From Clostridia bacterium (GTDB lineage Bacteria; Bacillota; Clostridia; Christensenellales; CAG-917): DNA of 39,549 nucleotides. Shown here piece by piece: positions 31,314-39,549 of the stretch. The DNA is taken from the NCBI GenBank assembly GCA_017553325.1, contig JAFZMH010000010.1, positions 1-39,549 on the forward strand, read 5' to 3'. Each line of letters begins with the position of its first letter. Within the stretch, counting starts at the first letter, position 1. The notes under the pieces are model-generated. The model was not told the DNA's origin. It made no database searches and was given only the letters and a program-made list of their open reading frames with translations. The position numbers were made by a program, and so were the translations under genes.

Positions 31314-33010
31314 ACAGATTTTTATTGTTGACGAAAAAACAGATTGAGGACTCTGTTCCTCAGCCTTTCAAGAGAAACGGGAACAGGCGCGGACTGTCCT
31401 CTATGATAGTCTCGACTTTGCTTATGCTCTTGCTGATAGCGGTTATGGCAACGGCTTTCGTCGCCATATTCGGCAAGCTTTCCGCCACCTACGTCAACAT
31501 CAAGATAAACCGCCTGCCCGACGTGGCGGCAAGAGAATACGAGCTGATGACGATGTGCTACTTTGCGCTCATTCTCGTGTTTGTATGCACGTCCACGGCC
31601 GGATTGTCGCGCGCGCTGTTCGAGAGCGGAGATTTGGACGCGCTCGTCACTATGCCTTTTTCGGCAAACGATTTGTTCTTCTCCAAACTCGCGAGCGTAT
31701 ATATCAAACAGACGGCGATTTCAATCTTTTTCGTGACGGCGATAAACTTTACTTTCTTCGTGGCGACGAACACCCTCACGGCATACGGCGGACTCGTATC
31801 GTTTGCGGTGGCGTTTGCATTGCCCCTCGTTCCTCTCGCCATATCTTCCGTCGTAGTTCTGCCCTATTATCTCTTAAAACGCTCGCTCGGCTCGCGCTAT
31901 CTGCTGTATTTTTTGCTTATGACAGTGGTGGTCGGGCTGTTTTTGGTCGGCTATTCCTACGTCTTCACCTTGGCGGACGCGCTCCTCGACTCAGGCAAAA
32001 TCTCCACTCTGTTCAACGAGAGAACCATGGCGAAAATCTCGCAGTTCGTGACGTATGCGTACCCTGCAAACATAATCGCCAACCTGCTCCTTGAAAGGGA
32101 ACTCGGCAAATCTTTCGGCATATTCGTCGCGATAAACGTCGTGGCGACGGGGCTCGGCATAGTCATAGTCAAGGCAATATTCACTCGCGCGTTGCAAGCG
32201 AGAATTTCGCTCCCCGTTCCACACTCAAAAAAGAAACGCCTCGATTTTACCGAGCATTCGAAGGCGTTCGGGCTCTTTAAAAAGGAATTCTTGTCTGTCA
32301 TAAGAACCCCGTCCTATTCGTATATGTTTTTCACGACGGCGGCGGTTGTGCCGATTATGGTGTTCTTCTCCGCGCGCATAGGGCTAGGGCTCGTCGAAAA
32401 CCTCGTGGGCGAACACGGCTATGGGTTTGAGATTTCCACTTTTATCGTGCTCCTCTACGGCACTCTCAACAACACTTTCTGCTCGACGAACGTATCAAGA
32501 GACGGAAGCGGCGCAATAACCATGAAGGCTCTGCCGTATTCCCCGACGGCGATACTTTCCTCAAAGGTCGCGATATGCTCGATAGTTTCGTTTTTCAGCA
32601 TAGCGGTCTCCTGCATAATTCTCGGCGCGACGGGACTTGAACGCCCGATAGACGCCTTCGTCACCTTCCTCTCCGCAATAATGATAGCGGCGGCGCAAAT
32701 ATTCTTTGCGACGAGACTCGACCTCATGCGCCCGCACTTTTCCAACACGGAGGACGGGGAAATCAAAGAGGCAAATTCGACGGTTTCCACCGTCATATCT
32801 CTCGGCTTGCTCACGAGTTTCGCCATAGGCGCGGCGCTCCTTTCCGGCACCATAAGAGCGATTGTGGACAAGGCTCCGCCCACGGCGACGCCGAGCGCGT
32901 TGAGCTACGTTCTTGCGCTCGTTATTCCCGCCGTCGTGCTTGCCGCCGCCCTGACCTTCTTCTTCGTCGGGCTCAAGCGCGCGTACAGCGAACTGAATAC
33001 GGAGGTGTGA
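31310..33010 (+). CDS. ABC-2-type exporter permease
   Basis: 566 residues with about twelve predicted membrane helices. Clusters lie near 30-60, 80-100, 130-240 and 255-290, and a second half runs from about 340 to the end, so it looks like two fused six-helix ABC-2 units. A soluble basic stretch near 295-330 (PHSKKKRLDF) probably faces the cytoplasm. Its start overlaps the ATPase stop and its stop lies one base before the surface-protein start, so all three are probably coexpressed. I do not recognise a named subfamily. Confidence 0.85.
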   Translation: MNRFLLLTKKQIEDSVPQPFKRNGNRRGLSSMIVSTLLMLLLIAVMATAFVAIFGKLSATYVNIKINRLPDVAAREYELMTMCYFALILVFVCTSTAGLSRALFESGDLDALVTMPFSANDLFFSKLASVYIKQTAISIFFVTAINFTFFVATNTLTAYGGLVSFAVAFALPLVPLAISSVVVLPYYLLKRSLGSRYLLYFLLMTVVVGLFLVGYSYVFTLADALLDSGKISTLFNERTMAKISQFVTYAYPANIIANLLLERELGKSFGIFVAINVVATGLGIVIVKAIFTRALQARISLPVPHSKKKRLDFTEHSKAFGLFKKEFLSVIRTPSYSYMFFTTAAVVPIMVFFSARIGLGLVENLVGEHGYGFEISTFIVLLYGTLNNTFCSTNVSRDGSGAITMKALPYSPTAILSSKVAICSIVSFFSIAVSCIILGATGLERPIDAFVTFLSAIMIAAAQIFFATRLDLMRPHFSNTEDGEIKEANSTVSTVISLGLLTSFAIGAALLSGTIRAIVDKAPPTATPSALSYVLALVIPAVVLAAALTFFFVGLKRAYSELNTEV

Positions 33011-33011
33011 C

Positions 33012-35513
33012 GTGAAAAAGTTTGTGACTTCGCTCATAATCACGCTTCCGCTTCTCTTGCTCATAGCGATATTCGCCGTGACGGGCGTGGCGAGCATTTC
33101 CGCGCAAATTCCCGTTTCGGGATTGACAATTGCAAACCGCGGAGACGACGGAATATTTATGCTGGACATAGCAGACTACGACGCGCCTATATATGAAGAC
33201 GACTTGTGCGTGACGATAACGCCGTACGCCGCCAGCGACAAACGCTATTCTCTCTCCGTTTTGGACGCGGAAACCAACGAGCCGACGGACATCGTGTACA
33301 AGGACGACGCGGGCGCGTTTCGAATTGCGGGTATCGGTGTGGCGAAACTCGTCTATACCTCTTTGGACGGCGGATACAGCGACAGCGTAATTTTCAACGT
33401 AATAGACGGGACGACGGAGCCGAGCGTAAACTACGTCTCGCCGACAGAACTCAGCCCCGAAAATATAATTGTGTTCAACGGCTACGACGAGATTTTCACT
33501 ATGCTTTTCCCCGCGAATGCGCTGACGCATTGCGAATGGGAAATACCGCAAGACGGCATAGCGGAAATCGTCGAAACAGCGGACCATTCCTGCACTCTCC
33601 ACATAAAGTCGCGAGGAGAGACGACGCTCACGGCGCGCGTGACGGAGTTTGACGAACACGGAAACGAGACGAATTCCTATATCGTGCAAAGAAACCTCTC
33701 GTCCGTTCAAAGATATACGTCGATGTTGTTCAGAGAAAACGCCACTATGCACGGACTCGCAAACAGGCTTGCTATTGCAAGCCGCGTCTACGACGACGCG
33801 GGCAACGCCGTACAAATCAATTATGCGCTCGGGTTTGCGGCGTACAACAAGACGATAAAATTCGCCCGTTTCGACGACATAGTCTTTGAATCGTCCAACC
33901 CGTCCGTCGCCACAGTGGAAAACAACAACGGAAAACTTGAACTCTCCGTAAAAGGCACGGGGACGGTGACGATTACGGCATCATATAGATACGGCGAAAA
34001 GGCAAACGTGCCCGACGCAAAATTTACGTTCGACGCGGTGGACGGCGTGTACGTCAAAACCTACGCGGATATAATGCGCGCAAGCGACGAAGGAAGAAAA
34101 ATCGTGCTTGCAAACGATATATCCCTCGGCGAACAACTGTTCAACGTCAACGAGGACGGCGTGCGCACGCAAAAATACGGCGACCAAAAGATGCAAGAAA
34201 TTCTGCTTGCGGAAACGAAGACTTTAAAAACCACCGCGGACTGGACTTATCTCAAAAACCGCGGAGAGGAACACCCGTCCATTCGCTATTGTCTTGAATT
34301 CACCAACGACGTCTACGGCAACGGACACACGATTGACGCGGACAATATCATCAATATGTGCGACTCTACGGGCAGCCTCTACGACTACGCGGTGTTCAGA
34401 GGTCCTCTCGAATTCGTCTATACCGCAATGAAGGGACTGAAAGTCGCGGCGGTCAAAGCGCAGGACAACGTCGCGTTCCTCGTAAGACGGGACGGTATTT
34501 TGATCAACAACGTCACCTTGAAGAGTATGCGCGACGAGAGTTTGACCGTGCAGAACGAAATCGACCTCACCCTCTTGAACAACGCGGGCACTACGCTCGA
34601 GATAATGTGCGACGCTTCCGTCAACTATTCGAGAATCATGAACGGAAGAACCGTACTCCGCGCGTTTGGCAGAGACGGAATTGACGAAACTTCCCCCGTC
34701 GACGTCGAAAGAGAAAAGATAAACGTGCAAATAAGCGGGTGCGTGCTTCAAAACGCCAGAGAATTTATCGTCAAAATCAGCACGAACAGGCGCGTTCAAG
34801 GCTCGGTTGAAACCCCCTCTCCATCACTTCTGAACGCGGACGGCGAACCGTATGAAAACTACAATTCCACCGCCTGCGACGACTATATCGACGACGAGTA
34901 TTTCACTTCGCACTATCTGCTCACGGACGTGACGATAAAGGACAGCACTTTAAAGACGAGCGGACTGTTTTCAATCGGCATGGAGAGCCACTTTGCCGGA
35001 CGAATGCTCGCGGGAGACGAAAAAATCTTCTTCCGAATCGAATATTGGAACGACCTCGCCGCTACCTCTTACCCCGCAATCGTAAGGCTGGTGGGAGACG
35101 TTCGCCTCGACGACTGGAAGGAACTCGGCGCGGTGGACAGCTCAACCTTGATCGACACCCCCGCAAACGTTATGCCCGGGCTTGAATTCCTCACCCTCAA
35201 CATAAAGGAGATGCTGCTTGCGGTGCAACAGGCAGGCGGAGAGCAGTATGCCGACATCATCGCAAACGTGAACGGCAAGCAATACGTACACGGCGGTATC
35301 GCGCTGTACGGCGGCGGCAAAAACTACTCTATCGTCGACACGTCCGCATATACGGGACGGAATATGAATTCCTACAACGTCAACCTGAGCATACTCGAAA
35401 CTTCCGAAAACCCCGTGCTCGCGGCGCAGGGCGAATACCTGCCGCTTGCCGCAGGCAAAGAGGACTTCCGCTTTATAATGTTCGGCGCGGGAAGTTTTGA
35501 AGCCGAAGGATAA
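33012..35513 (+). CDS. Large exported protein with Ig-like and beta-helix-like regions
   Basis: 833 residues starting at GTG, supported by GGAGGTG four bases upstream. A hydrophobic N-terminus (about 5-28) is a signal peptide or membrane anchor. The first part resembles bacterial Ig-like (Big_2) modules; residues about 285-325 (SSNPSVATVENNNGKLELSV then GTGTVTITA) are the clearest. From about 335 to 640 the pattern of a pectate-lyase-like beta-helix appears (VYGNGHTIDADN, ILINNVTLKSM, VQISGCVLQNA, DVTIKDSTLKTSG). No catalytic site or sortase motif is seen. Directly behind an ABC exporter, it may be an extracytoplasmic partner or cargo-binding component, by inference only. Confidence 0.75.
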   Translation: MKKFVTSLIITLPLLLLIAIFAVTGVASISAQIPVSGLTIANRGDDGIFMLDIADYDAPIYEDDLCVTITPYAASDKRYSLSVLDAETNEPTDIVYKDDAGAFRIAGIGVAKLVYTSLDGGYSDSVIFNVIDGTTEPSVNYVSPTELSPENIIVFNGYDEIFTMLFPANALTHCEWEIPQDGIAEIVETADHSCTLHIKSRGETTLTARVTEFDEHGNETNSYIVQRNLSSVQRYTSMLFRENATMHGLANRLAIASRVYDDAGNAVQINYALGFAAYNKTIKFARFDDIVFESSNPSVATVENNNGKLELSVKGTGTVTITASYRYGEKANVPDAKFTFDAVDGVYVKTYADIMRASDEGRKIVLANDISLGEQLFNVNEDGVRTQKYGDQKMQEILLAETKTLKTTADWTYLKNRGEEHPSIRYCLEFTNDVYGNGHTIDADNIINMCDSTGSLYDYAVFRGPLEFVYTAMKGLKVAAVKAQDNVAFLVRRDGILINNVTLKSMRDESLTVQNEIDLTLLNNAGTTLEIMCDASVNYSRIMNGRTVLRAFGRDGIDETSPVDVEREKINVQISGCVLQNAREFIVKISTNRRVQGSVETPSPSLLNADGEPYENYNSTACDDYIDDEYFTSHYLLTDVTIKDSTLKTSGLFSIGMESHFAGRMLAGDEKIFFRIEYWNDLAATSYPAIVRLVGDVRLDDWKELGAVDSSTLIDTPANVMPGLEFLTLNIKEMLLAVQQAGGEQYADIIANVNGKQYVHGGIALYGGGKNYSIVDTSAYTGRNMNSYNVNLSILETSENPVLAAQGEYLPLAAGKEDFRFIMFGAGSFEAEG

Positions 35514-35528
35514 TCAACGGGAAATAAT

Positions 35529-35566
35529 CGCGTCCGAGGTTGAAGCCTCGGGCGCTTTTTCTTTTT
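35529..35566 (+). terminator. Intrinsic terminator of the ABC/surface protein operon
   Basis: GCGTCCGAGG-TTGAAG-CCTCGGGCGC forms a stem with one mismatch, followed by TTTTTCTTTTT. Confidence 0.9.
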
Positions 35567-35623
35567 GCACATATTATTTTTGTTTTCGCACAAACTACCT
35601 GTGAAAAGGAGGTGCACAATATT

Positions 35624-35860
35624 ATGCAAAACGAAACACTTGGCAAAAAAATGGCTGAACTTTCAAACACGAACGTTATGATAATTTTCTTGCTTGTGGC
35701 GTTCCTCGCATTCTCTATCGGACTTGCGTTCTATTTCCTCGTCCCGGGAAGCGTTGGTTTTGGCATCGGTATCACGATGTATATCGTGGCAGGCTTGCTG
35801 TTTATCATCGGCGAAGTCCGCTATTTCGTCACAAAGCGCAACATCGAAAGACTGGCATAA
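35624..35860 (+). CDS. Small two-helix membrane protein
   Basis: 78 residues with two hydrophobic helices (about 17-41 and 45-64) and a basic C-terminal tail. The start is placed at MQNETLGKK because AAAAGGAGGTG lies ten bases upstream; in-frame codons before it are not supported. It is a single gene with its own terminator. No family is recognised. Confidence 0.75.
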   Translation: MQNETLGKKMAELSNTNVMIIFLLVAFLAFSIGLAFYFLVPGSVGFGIGITMYIVAGLLFIIGEVRYFVTKRNIERLA

Positions 35861-35863
35861 GCC

Positions 35864-35890
35864 AAAAGCGCGCCGATTGACGCGCTTTTT
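35864..35890 (+). terminator. Intrinsic terminator of the small membrane protein gene
   Basis: AAAAGCGCG-CCGATTGA-CGCGCTTTTT. Confidence 0.87.
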
Positions 35891-35940
35891 CTTTGCAGGC
35901 AGTCTAGTATCCCGCGCAATATTTCGTTTGACGATTGCGC

Positions 35941-35975
35941 AAACAAAAAAACAAAAACGAGCGTTTATCGCTCGC
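35941..35975 (-). terminator. Intrinsic terminator of the ftsH-cysE-cysS transcript
   Basis: On the minus strand CGAGCG-ATAAA-CGCTCG is followed by TTTTTGTTTTTTTG, about 30 bases after the cysS stop. Confidence 0.85.
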
Positions 35976-36001
35976 TTTTGCATATATAAATGCTTTTTTT
36001 G

Positions 36002-37411
36002 TCAATTTGCCTTTTCTATCGTATATCCGTCCTTACTGTCCTTTATCGTATATCCAAGGGCAGCAATATCCGTACGAAGCTTGTCGGCGGTTGCCCAATC
36101 TTTTGCCTTCTTTGCTTCAAAACGCTTTTCGGCAAGTTCCTTGACGTCCTCGGGAATTAGCACGTTTGCATTCTCGTCCGCCTGCTTTGCCTCGTAGTAT
36201 GCGATGAACTCCTCAGGGTTGTGACGGAAGAAACCGAGCAGTCCGTAAGTTTCGCGTATTTGTCTTGCGTCCGCCGCGCAGGTCGCGTCGCCCGCTCTTA
36301 GTTTCGCCTTGATTTGTTTGAAAAGACCAAAGAGGTCCGCCAGTGCTTTTGCGGTGTTGAAGTCGTCGTCCATAGCCCTGTTGAACTCGTCGTCAATCGC
36401 CTTGTTGCCACCCTCGCATTCGAGTCCGGAGTTGTCAACCTCGTCGAGCACCTTGTAAAACTCGTACATATGTTTGTCTGCATCCGGGAAAAGATTGTCC
36501 GTGATGTTGATGTCCCCTCGATAGTTGGTTTGAAGGAGCGCATACTTTACCGTCTCAGGTGAATACTTATCCAAAAGATCGGCGAGGAGTATGCTGTTGC
36601 CAAGCGACTTGCTCATCTTTTGTCCGTTGACTTTGATGAGTCCATTGTGAATCCAATATTTTACAAACTGCTTGCCTGTGAGGGCCTCCGTCTGTGCAAT
36701 TTCGTTTTCGTGGTGTGGGAAGATGAGATCCCTGCCGCCGCCGTGAATGTCGATTTGCTCACCAAAAGCACGTCTGTTCATCGCCGAGCACTCAATGTGC
36801 CAACCCGGTCTGCCCTTGCCCCACGGAGACTCCCAATAGATTTCGCCCTCTTTTGCGGATTTCCAAAGCGCAAAGTCAAGTGGGTTTTGTTTGTTTTCCT
36901 CGTTTTCAATGCGCACGCTCTCGTAGGCGTCTTCCGTGCGACGTCCGCTGAGTTTTCCGTAGCCCTTGAAACTGTCAACCGAGAAATAGACGTCTCCTCT
37001 CTCGGTTGCGTAGGCGTTGCCGTGCTCGATGAGTTTGGACACGAAGTCGATTATGTTGTCGATGTTGCAGGTGGCTTTGAGCCAAATCGTCGGGTCGTCC
37101 ACCTCGAATTTGCGCATTAAAACGTCAATGCGCTCAATCATCATTTCGGCGTATTCGAGCGCGGGAATACCCGTCTCGTTGGACTTTGCGATGATCTTAT
37201 CGTCCACGTCCGTATAGTTGCGGGCATAGTTGACTTTGAACCCCTGCTTTTCGAGATATTTGCGAATAATATCGTAAATGAGCGCCTGATAGGCGTGACC
37301 GATATGCGCCTCGCCGGACACCGTTATACCGCAGGCGTACATATTGACAACGCCCGCGTTGAGCGGGACGAAATCTTCTTTTCTTCTTGTCAGTGTATTG
37401 TAAATTTTCAT
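36002..37411 (-). CDS. cysS: Cysteinyl-tRNA synthetase
   Basis: 469 residues, normal length, class I synthetase. The zinc/active-site start YACGITVSGEAHIGHA holds the HIGH motif, KMSKSLG is the KMSKS loop, and WHIECSAM carries further zinc ligands. It charges tRNA-Cys. The usual CGPTVYD of the family reads CGITVSG here, an unusual but tolerable change. The start is at MKIYNTLTRRKED; the frame stays open upstream to 37855, but that overlaps cysE antisense to its coding frame and is not needed. A hairpin at 37415 may mask the ribosome binding site. It lies 32 bases after cysE, whose product makes the cysteine precursor. Confidence 0.95.
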   Translation of the reverse strand: MKIYNTLTRRKEDFVPLNAGVVNMYACGITVSGEAHIGHAYQALIYDIIRKYLEKQGFKVNYARNYTDVDDKIIAKSNETGIPALEYAEMMIERIDVLMRKFEVDDPTIWLKATCNIDNIIDFVSKLIEHGNAYATERGDVYFSVDSFKGYGKLSGRRTEDAYESVRIENEENKQNPLDFALWKSAKEGEIYWESPWGKGRPGWHIECSAMNRRAFGEQIDIHGGGRDLIFPHHENEIAQTEALTGKQFVKYWIHNGLIKVNGQKMSKSLGNSILLADLLDKYSPETVKYALLQTNYRGDINITDNLFPDADKHMYEFYKVLDEVDNSGLECEGGNKAIDDEFNRAMDDDFNTAKALADLFGLFKQIKAKLRAGDATCAADARQIRETYGLLGFFRHNPEEFIAYYEAKQADENANVLIPEDVKELAEKRFEAKKAKDWATADKLRTDIAALGYTIKDSKDGYTIEKAN

Positions 37412-37414
37412 AAT

Positions 37415-37427
37415 AGGTCTTCGACCT
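37415..37427 (-). promoter_or_regulatory. Short hairpin over the cysS ribosome binding site
   Basis: On the minus strand AGGTC-GAA-GACCT is a perfect five-base stem. Its left arm contains the AAAGGT most likely used as Shine-Dalgarno, three to sixteen bases before the ATG. Confidence 0.45.
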
Positions 37428-37443
37428 TTTTGTTTATTTGTTT

Positions 37444-38157
37444 TTATTTGTCTTCCAAAATATCTTTTGCTTGTTCGGGCGATACGTTGTTCTCGTCTAT
37501 GCAAATAGAATATTTGCAAGCGTTTATGCCCTCTTTCTTTTCGAGCTCGCCGAGACGCTTGTTGATACGCGCCAATTCTTCCAAAATCGGGTCCGGCAAA
37601 GACTGCGACATCTCGTCCTCTATCTTGACGCCGTTCTGCTTTACGACGCGCCCGGGCACGCCGACCACCGTAGAGTGAGGCGGTATGTTTTTGAGCACTA
37701 CGCTGCCCGCGCCGATTTTCGAGTGCGCGCCTATCGTCACGGGACCGAGAATACTCGCGCCCGCGGACACCATAACTCCATCTTCGAGAGTCGGGTGACG
37801 CTTGCCCGTGTCCTTGCCCGTACCGCCCAAGGTGACGCCTTGATAGAGTACGCAACCGTTGCCGATGACGGACGTCTCGCCGACTACGAGCCCTACGCCG
37901 TGGTCGATGAATATGCCGGTGCCGATTTCCGCCGCCGGATGAATGTCTATGCCCGTCTTGATTTTGGTTCTATATGAAATATAGAAGGCAAGATGCTTGT
38001 GCCCTTTTGCCCACAAATAGTGCGCATAGCGATAGCGGCAGAGCGCCTTATAGCCCGTGTATGTACGCTTGACGAGACTGCGACTTGTCGCCGCAGGGTC
38101 GCTTTGCATAATCTTTTCAAGGTCGAGTTTTTTTGCTTGTTTTATCGTCATAATCAT
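37444..38157 (-). CDS. cysE: Serine O-acetyltransferase
   Basis: 237 residues. A short N-terminal helical part (to about 70) is followed by the left-handed beta-helix of hexapeptide repeats with the active-site region [20 protein letters not shown], the acetyl-CoA loop [14 protein letters not shown] and the closing VVGVPGRVV. It acetylates L-serine for cysteine synthesis. The short N-terminal domain matches the Bacillus-type enzyme. Its ATG overlaps the ftsH stop by four bases; a second ATG two codons on is possible. With cysS downstream, it links cysteine supply to tRNA charging. Confidence 0.94.
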   Translation of the reverse strand: MIMTIKQAKKLDLEKIMQSDPAATSRSLVKRTYTGYKALCRYRYAHYLWAKGHKHLAFYISYRTKIKTGIDIHPAAEIGTGIFIDHGVGLVVGETSVIGNGCVLYQGVTLGGTGKDTGKRHPTLEDGVMVSAGASILGPVTIGAHSKIGAGSVVLKNIPPHSTVVGVPGRVVKQNGVKIEDEMSQSLPDPILEELARINKRLGELEKKEGINACKYSICIDENNVSPEQAKDILEDK

Positions 38158-39549
38158 TCCTGAGGTTTAGAATCTCGTTCTTCCTCTTTTTGGGTGTCGG
38201 ATTCTTCTTTTGGTTGCGGAGCGACAGACTCTTCGCGATTGAGTTTTGAAGAGAACAACGTCGGCTCGTCGCTCGGCTTTTCTCCGAAGAGCGCGTTGAT
38301 TTCGTCCTCGTAAATTGTTTCCTTTTCAAAGAGGACTTTGACCATAGCGTCCATAATCGGGCGATTGGCCTTCAAGATTTCGAGGGCTACTTGATATTGC
38401 TTATCAAGTATTTTTTTGACCTCTTCGTCAATCTTTGCGGCGACTGCGTCGCTGTAATTGAGCTGCGTCTGATAGTCGCGTCCGAGGAAGACCTCTTCGC
38501 TTGCGCCGAGGTACATATTGCCGATTTCGTCGCTCATACCCCATTCGGTGACCATCTTGCGCGCGAGTTGCGACGCGCGTTGAATATCGTTGGACGCGCC
38601 CGTCGAGATATCTTGAATGACGAGTTCCTCAGCCGCTCTGCCCGCGAGCAACATCGCGATATTGTCAAGCAGTTTGCCCCTCGTCATGTGATTGTCGTCG
38701 TTGTCGGGGAGCGTAATCGTATAGCCCGCCGCCTGTCCGCGAGGAATAATGCTGACTTCGTGCACGTTGTCGCAGTGCTTCATAAGTTTTGCGACGATTG
38801 CGTGTCCCGACTCGTGATATGCGGTGATGCGCTTGTCGGACTCGGTGACGACTCTGCTCTTCTTTGCAGGGCCGGCCATGACCTTGTTGATGGCTTCGCT
38901 GATGTCCTTCATATTGATGAGCGTCCTGTTTTCACGCGCGGCGAGAATTGCCGCTTCGTTCAAGAGGTTTTCGATGTCCGCGCCGGTAAAGCCCGCGGTG
39001 AGACGCGCAAGGCTCTTGAAATTGACTTCGTCCGCAAGCGGCTTGTTTCTCGAATGGACTTTGAATATCTCTTCTCTGCCCTTGACGTCGGGGATATTGA
39101 CGTAGATTTGACGGTCAAATCTGCCCGGCCTCATGAGAGCGGGGTCGAGAATGTCCACGCGGTTCGTCGCCGCCATAACGATAATGGAACTCTCCGCCTC
39201 AAAGCCGTCCATTTGGACGAGCAACTGGTTGAGCGTCTGCTCTCTCTCGTCGTTGCCGCCGCCGAGGCCCGCGCCTCTTTGACGACCCACGGCGTCGATT
39301 TCGTCAATGAAGATTATGCAAGGCATATTCTTTTTGGCTTGGTCAAACAAATCTCTGACACGCGATGCGCCAACGCCGACGAACATCTCGACAAAGTCGG
39401 AGCCGCTGATTGAGAAGAACGGAACGTTCGCCTCGCCCGCAACCGCTTTTGCAAACAACGTTTTGCCCGTGCCCGGAGGGCCGACGAGCAAGACGCCGCG
39501 CGGAATGCGTGCGCCGATATCCATATATTTTTTCGGATGTTTCAAGAAA
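38154..39549 (-). CDS. ftsH: FtsH, membrane AAA+ zinc metalloprotease (5' end outside the window)
   Basis: The 465 codons visible cover the AAA+ and protease domains; the N-terminal membrane part lies beyond the right edge. Walker A GPPGTGKT, Walker [10 protein letters not shown], the second region of homology [20 protein letters not shown] and the zinc motif HESGHAIV are intact. FtsH unfolds and degrades misassembled membrane proteins and some short-lived regulators. The tail after the protease domain is charged and disordered. The reading frame continues to the last base, so no start should be assigned here. It is cotranscribed with cysE and cysS. Confidence 0.95.
   Translation of the reverse strand, partial: FLKHPKKYMDIGARIPRGVLLVGPPGTGKTLFAKAVAGEANVPFFSISGSDFVEMFVGVGASRVRDLFDQAKKNMPCIIFIDEIDAVGRQRGAGLGGGNDEREQTLNQLLVQMDGFEAESSIIVMAATNRVDILDPALMRPGRFDRQIYVNIPDVKGREEIFKVHSRNKPLADEVNFKSLARLTAGFTGADIENLLNEAAILAARENRTLINMKDISEAINKVMAGPAKKSRVVTESDKRITAYHESGHAIVAKLMKHCDNVHEVSIIPRGQAAGYTITLPDNDDNHMTRGKLLDNIAMLLAGRAAEELVIQDISTGASNDIQRASQLARKMVTEWGMSDEIGNMYLGASEEVFLGRDYQTQLNYSDAVAAKIDEEVKKILDKQYQVALEILKANRPIMDAMVKVLFEKETIYEDEINALFGEKPSDEPTLFSSKLNREESVAPQPKEESDTQKEEERDSKPQE

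Noticed and set aside
36002..37855. cysS start extended to 37855
   Set aside because: The extra 148 residues would overlap cysE in another frame and look like translated shadow. The conserved synthetase N-terminus begins at MKIYNTL.

Overview
The window looks like chromosomal DNA of an uncultured, probably anaerobic Bacillota of class Clostridia. The evidence is a flavodiiron protein fused to rubredoxin, a transketolase split into two subunits, a YnzC/DUF896 gene (a family known mainly from Firmicutes), a U32-family protein, a PfoR-type PTS EIIC, strong Shine-Dalgarno sites and TTGACA/TATAAT promoters. Base composition is close to 50% GC by eye. There is no phage, plasmid, transposase, rRNA, tRNA or CRISPR array. 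Assignment to a particular clostridial order is not possible from this sequence alone.

Layout. 1-254: a duplicated structured repeat. 253-3878 (minus): transketolase N and C subunits, then the flavodiiron protein. 4027-4470 (plus): a small secreted protein, converging on a membrane-anchored metallophosphoesterase across two structured repeats. 6288-9202 (minus): a surface protein, a small membrane protein and a cation efflux protein in an overlapping operon. 9411-11371 (plus): a two-component system. 11548-14142 (minus): a degenerate M28-like membrane protein and a PfoR-type EIIC. 14249-17476 (minus): a 1075-residue lipoprotein behind a consensus promoter. 17934-22126 (minus): a TetR regulator, a 600-base structured intergenic stretch and a MacB-like ABC fusion. 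22301-24751 (minus): a 46-residue protein, then apt-like, U32, YnzC and a 43-residue protein. 24868-30330 (plus): ung, a MATE exporter, then DUF3737-dut-aminopeptidase P. 30546-35513 (plus): ABC ATPase, ABC permease and a large exported Ig/beta-helix-like protein. 35624-35860: a small membrane protein. 36002-39549 (minus): ftsH (cut by the window edge), cysE, cysS.

The most unusual feature is a family of intergenic repeats (1-111, 145-264, 4506-4626, 4632-4753, 11355-11549, 17674-17935, 21340-21534). Each folds on paper as nested hairpins: an outer arm beginning AAAACCG and ending CGGTTTT, a middle arm, and in most copies an innermost loop closed by GTAC on both sides. The arm sequences differ between copies while staying complementary, so the structure appears to be what is conserved. 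The outer arms usually run into the TAA or TGA stop codon of the adjacent gene, so the elements also look like bidirectional terminators. A second theme is very short leaders: three genes have a TATAAT box only 6-10 bases before the start codon.
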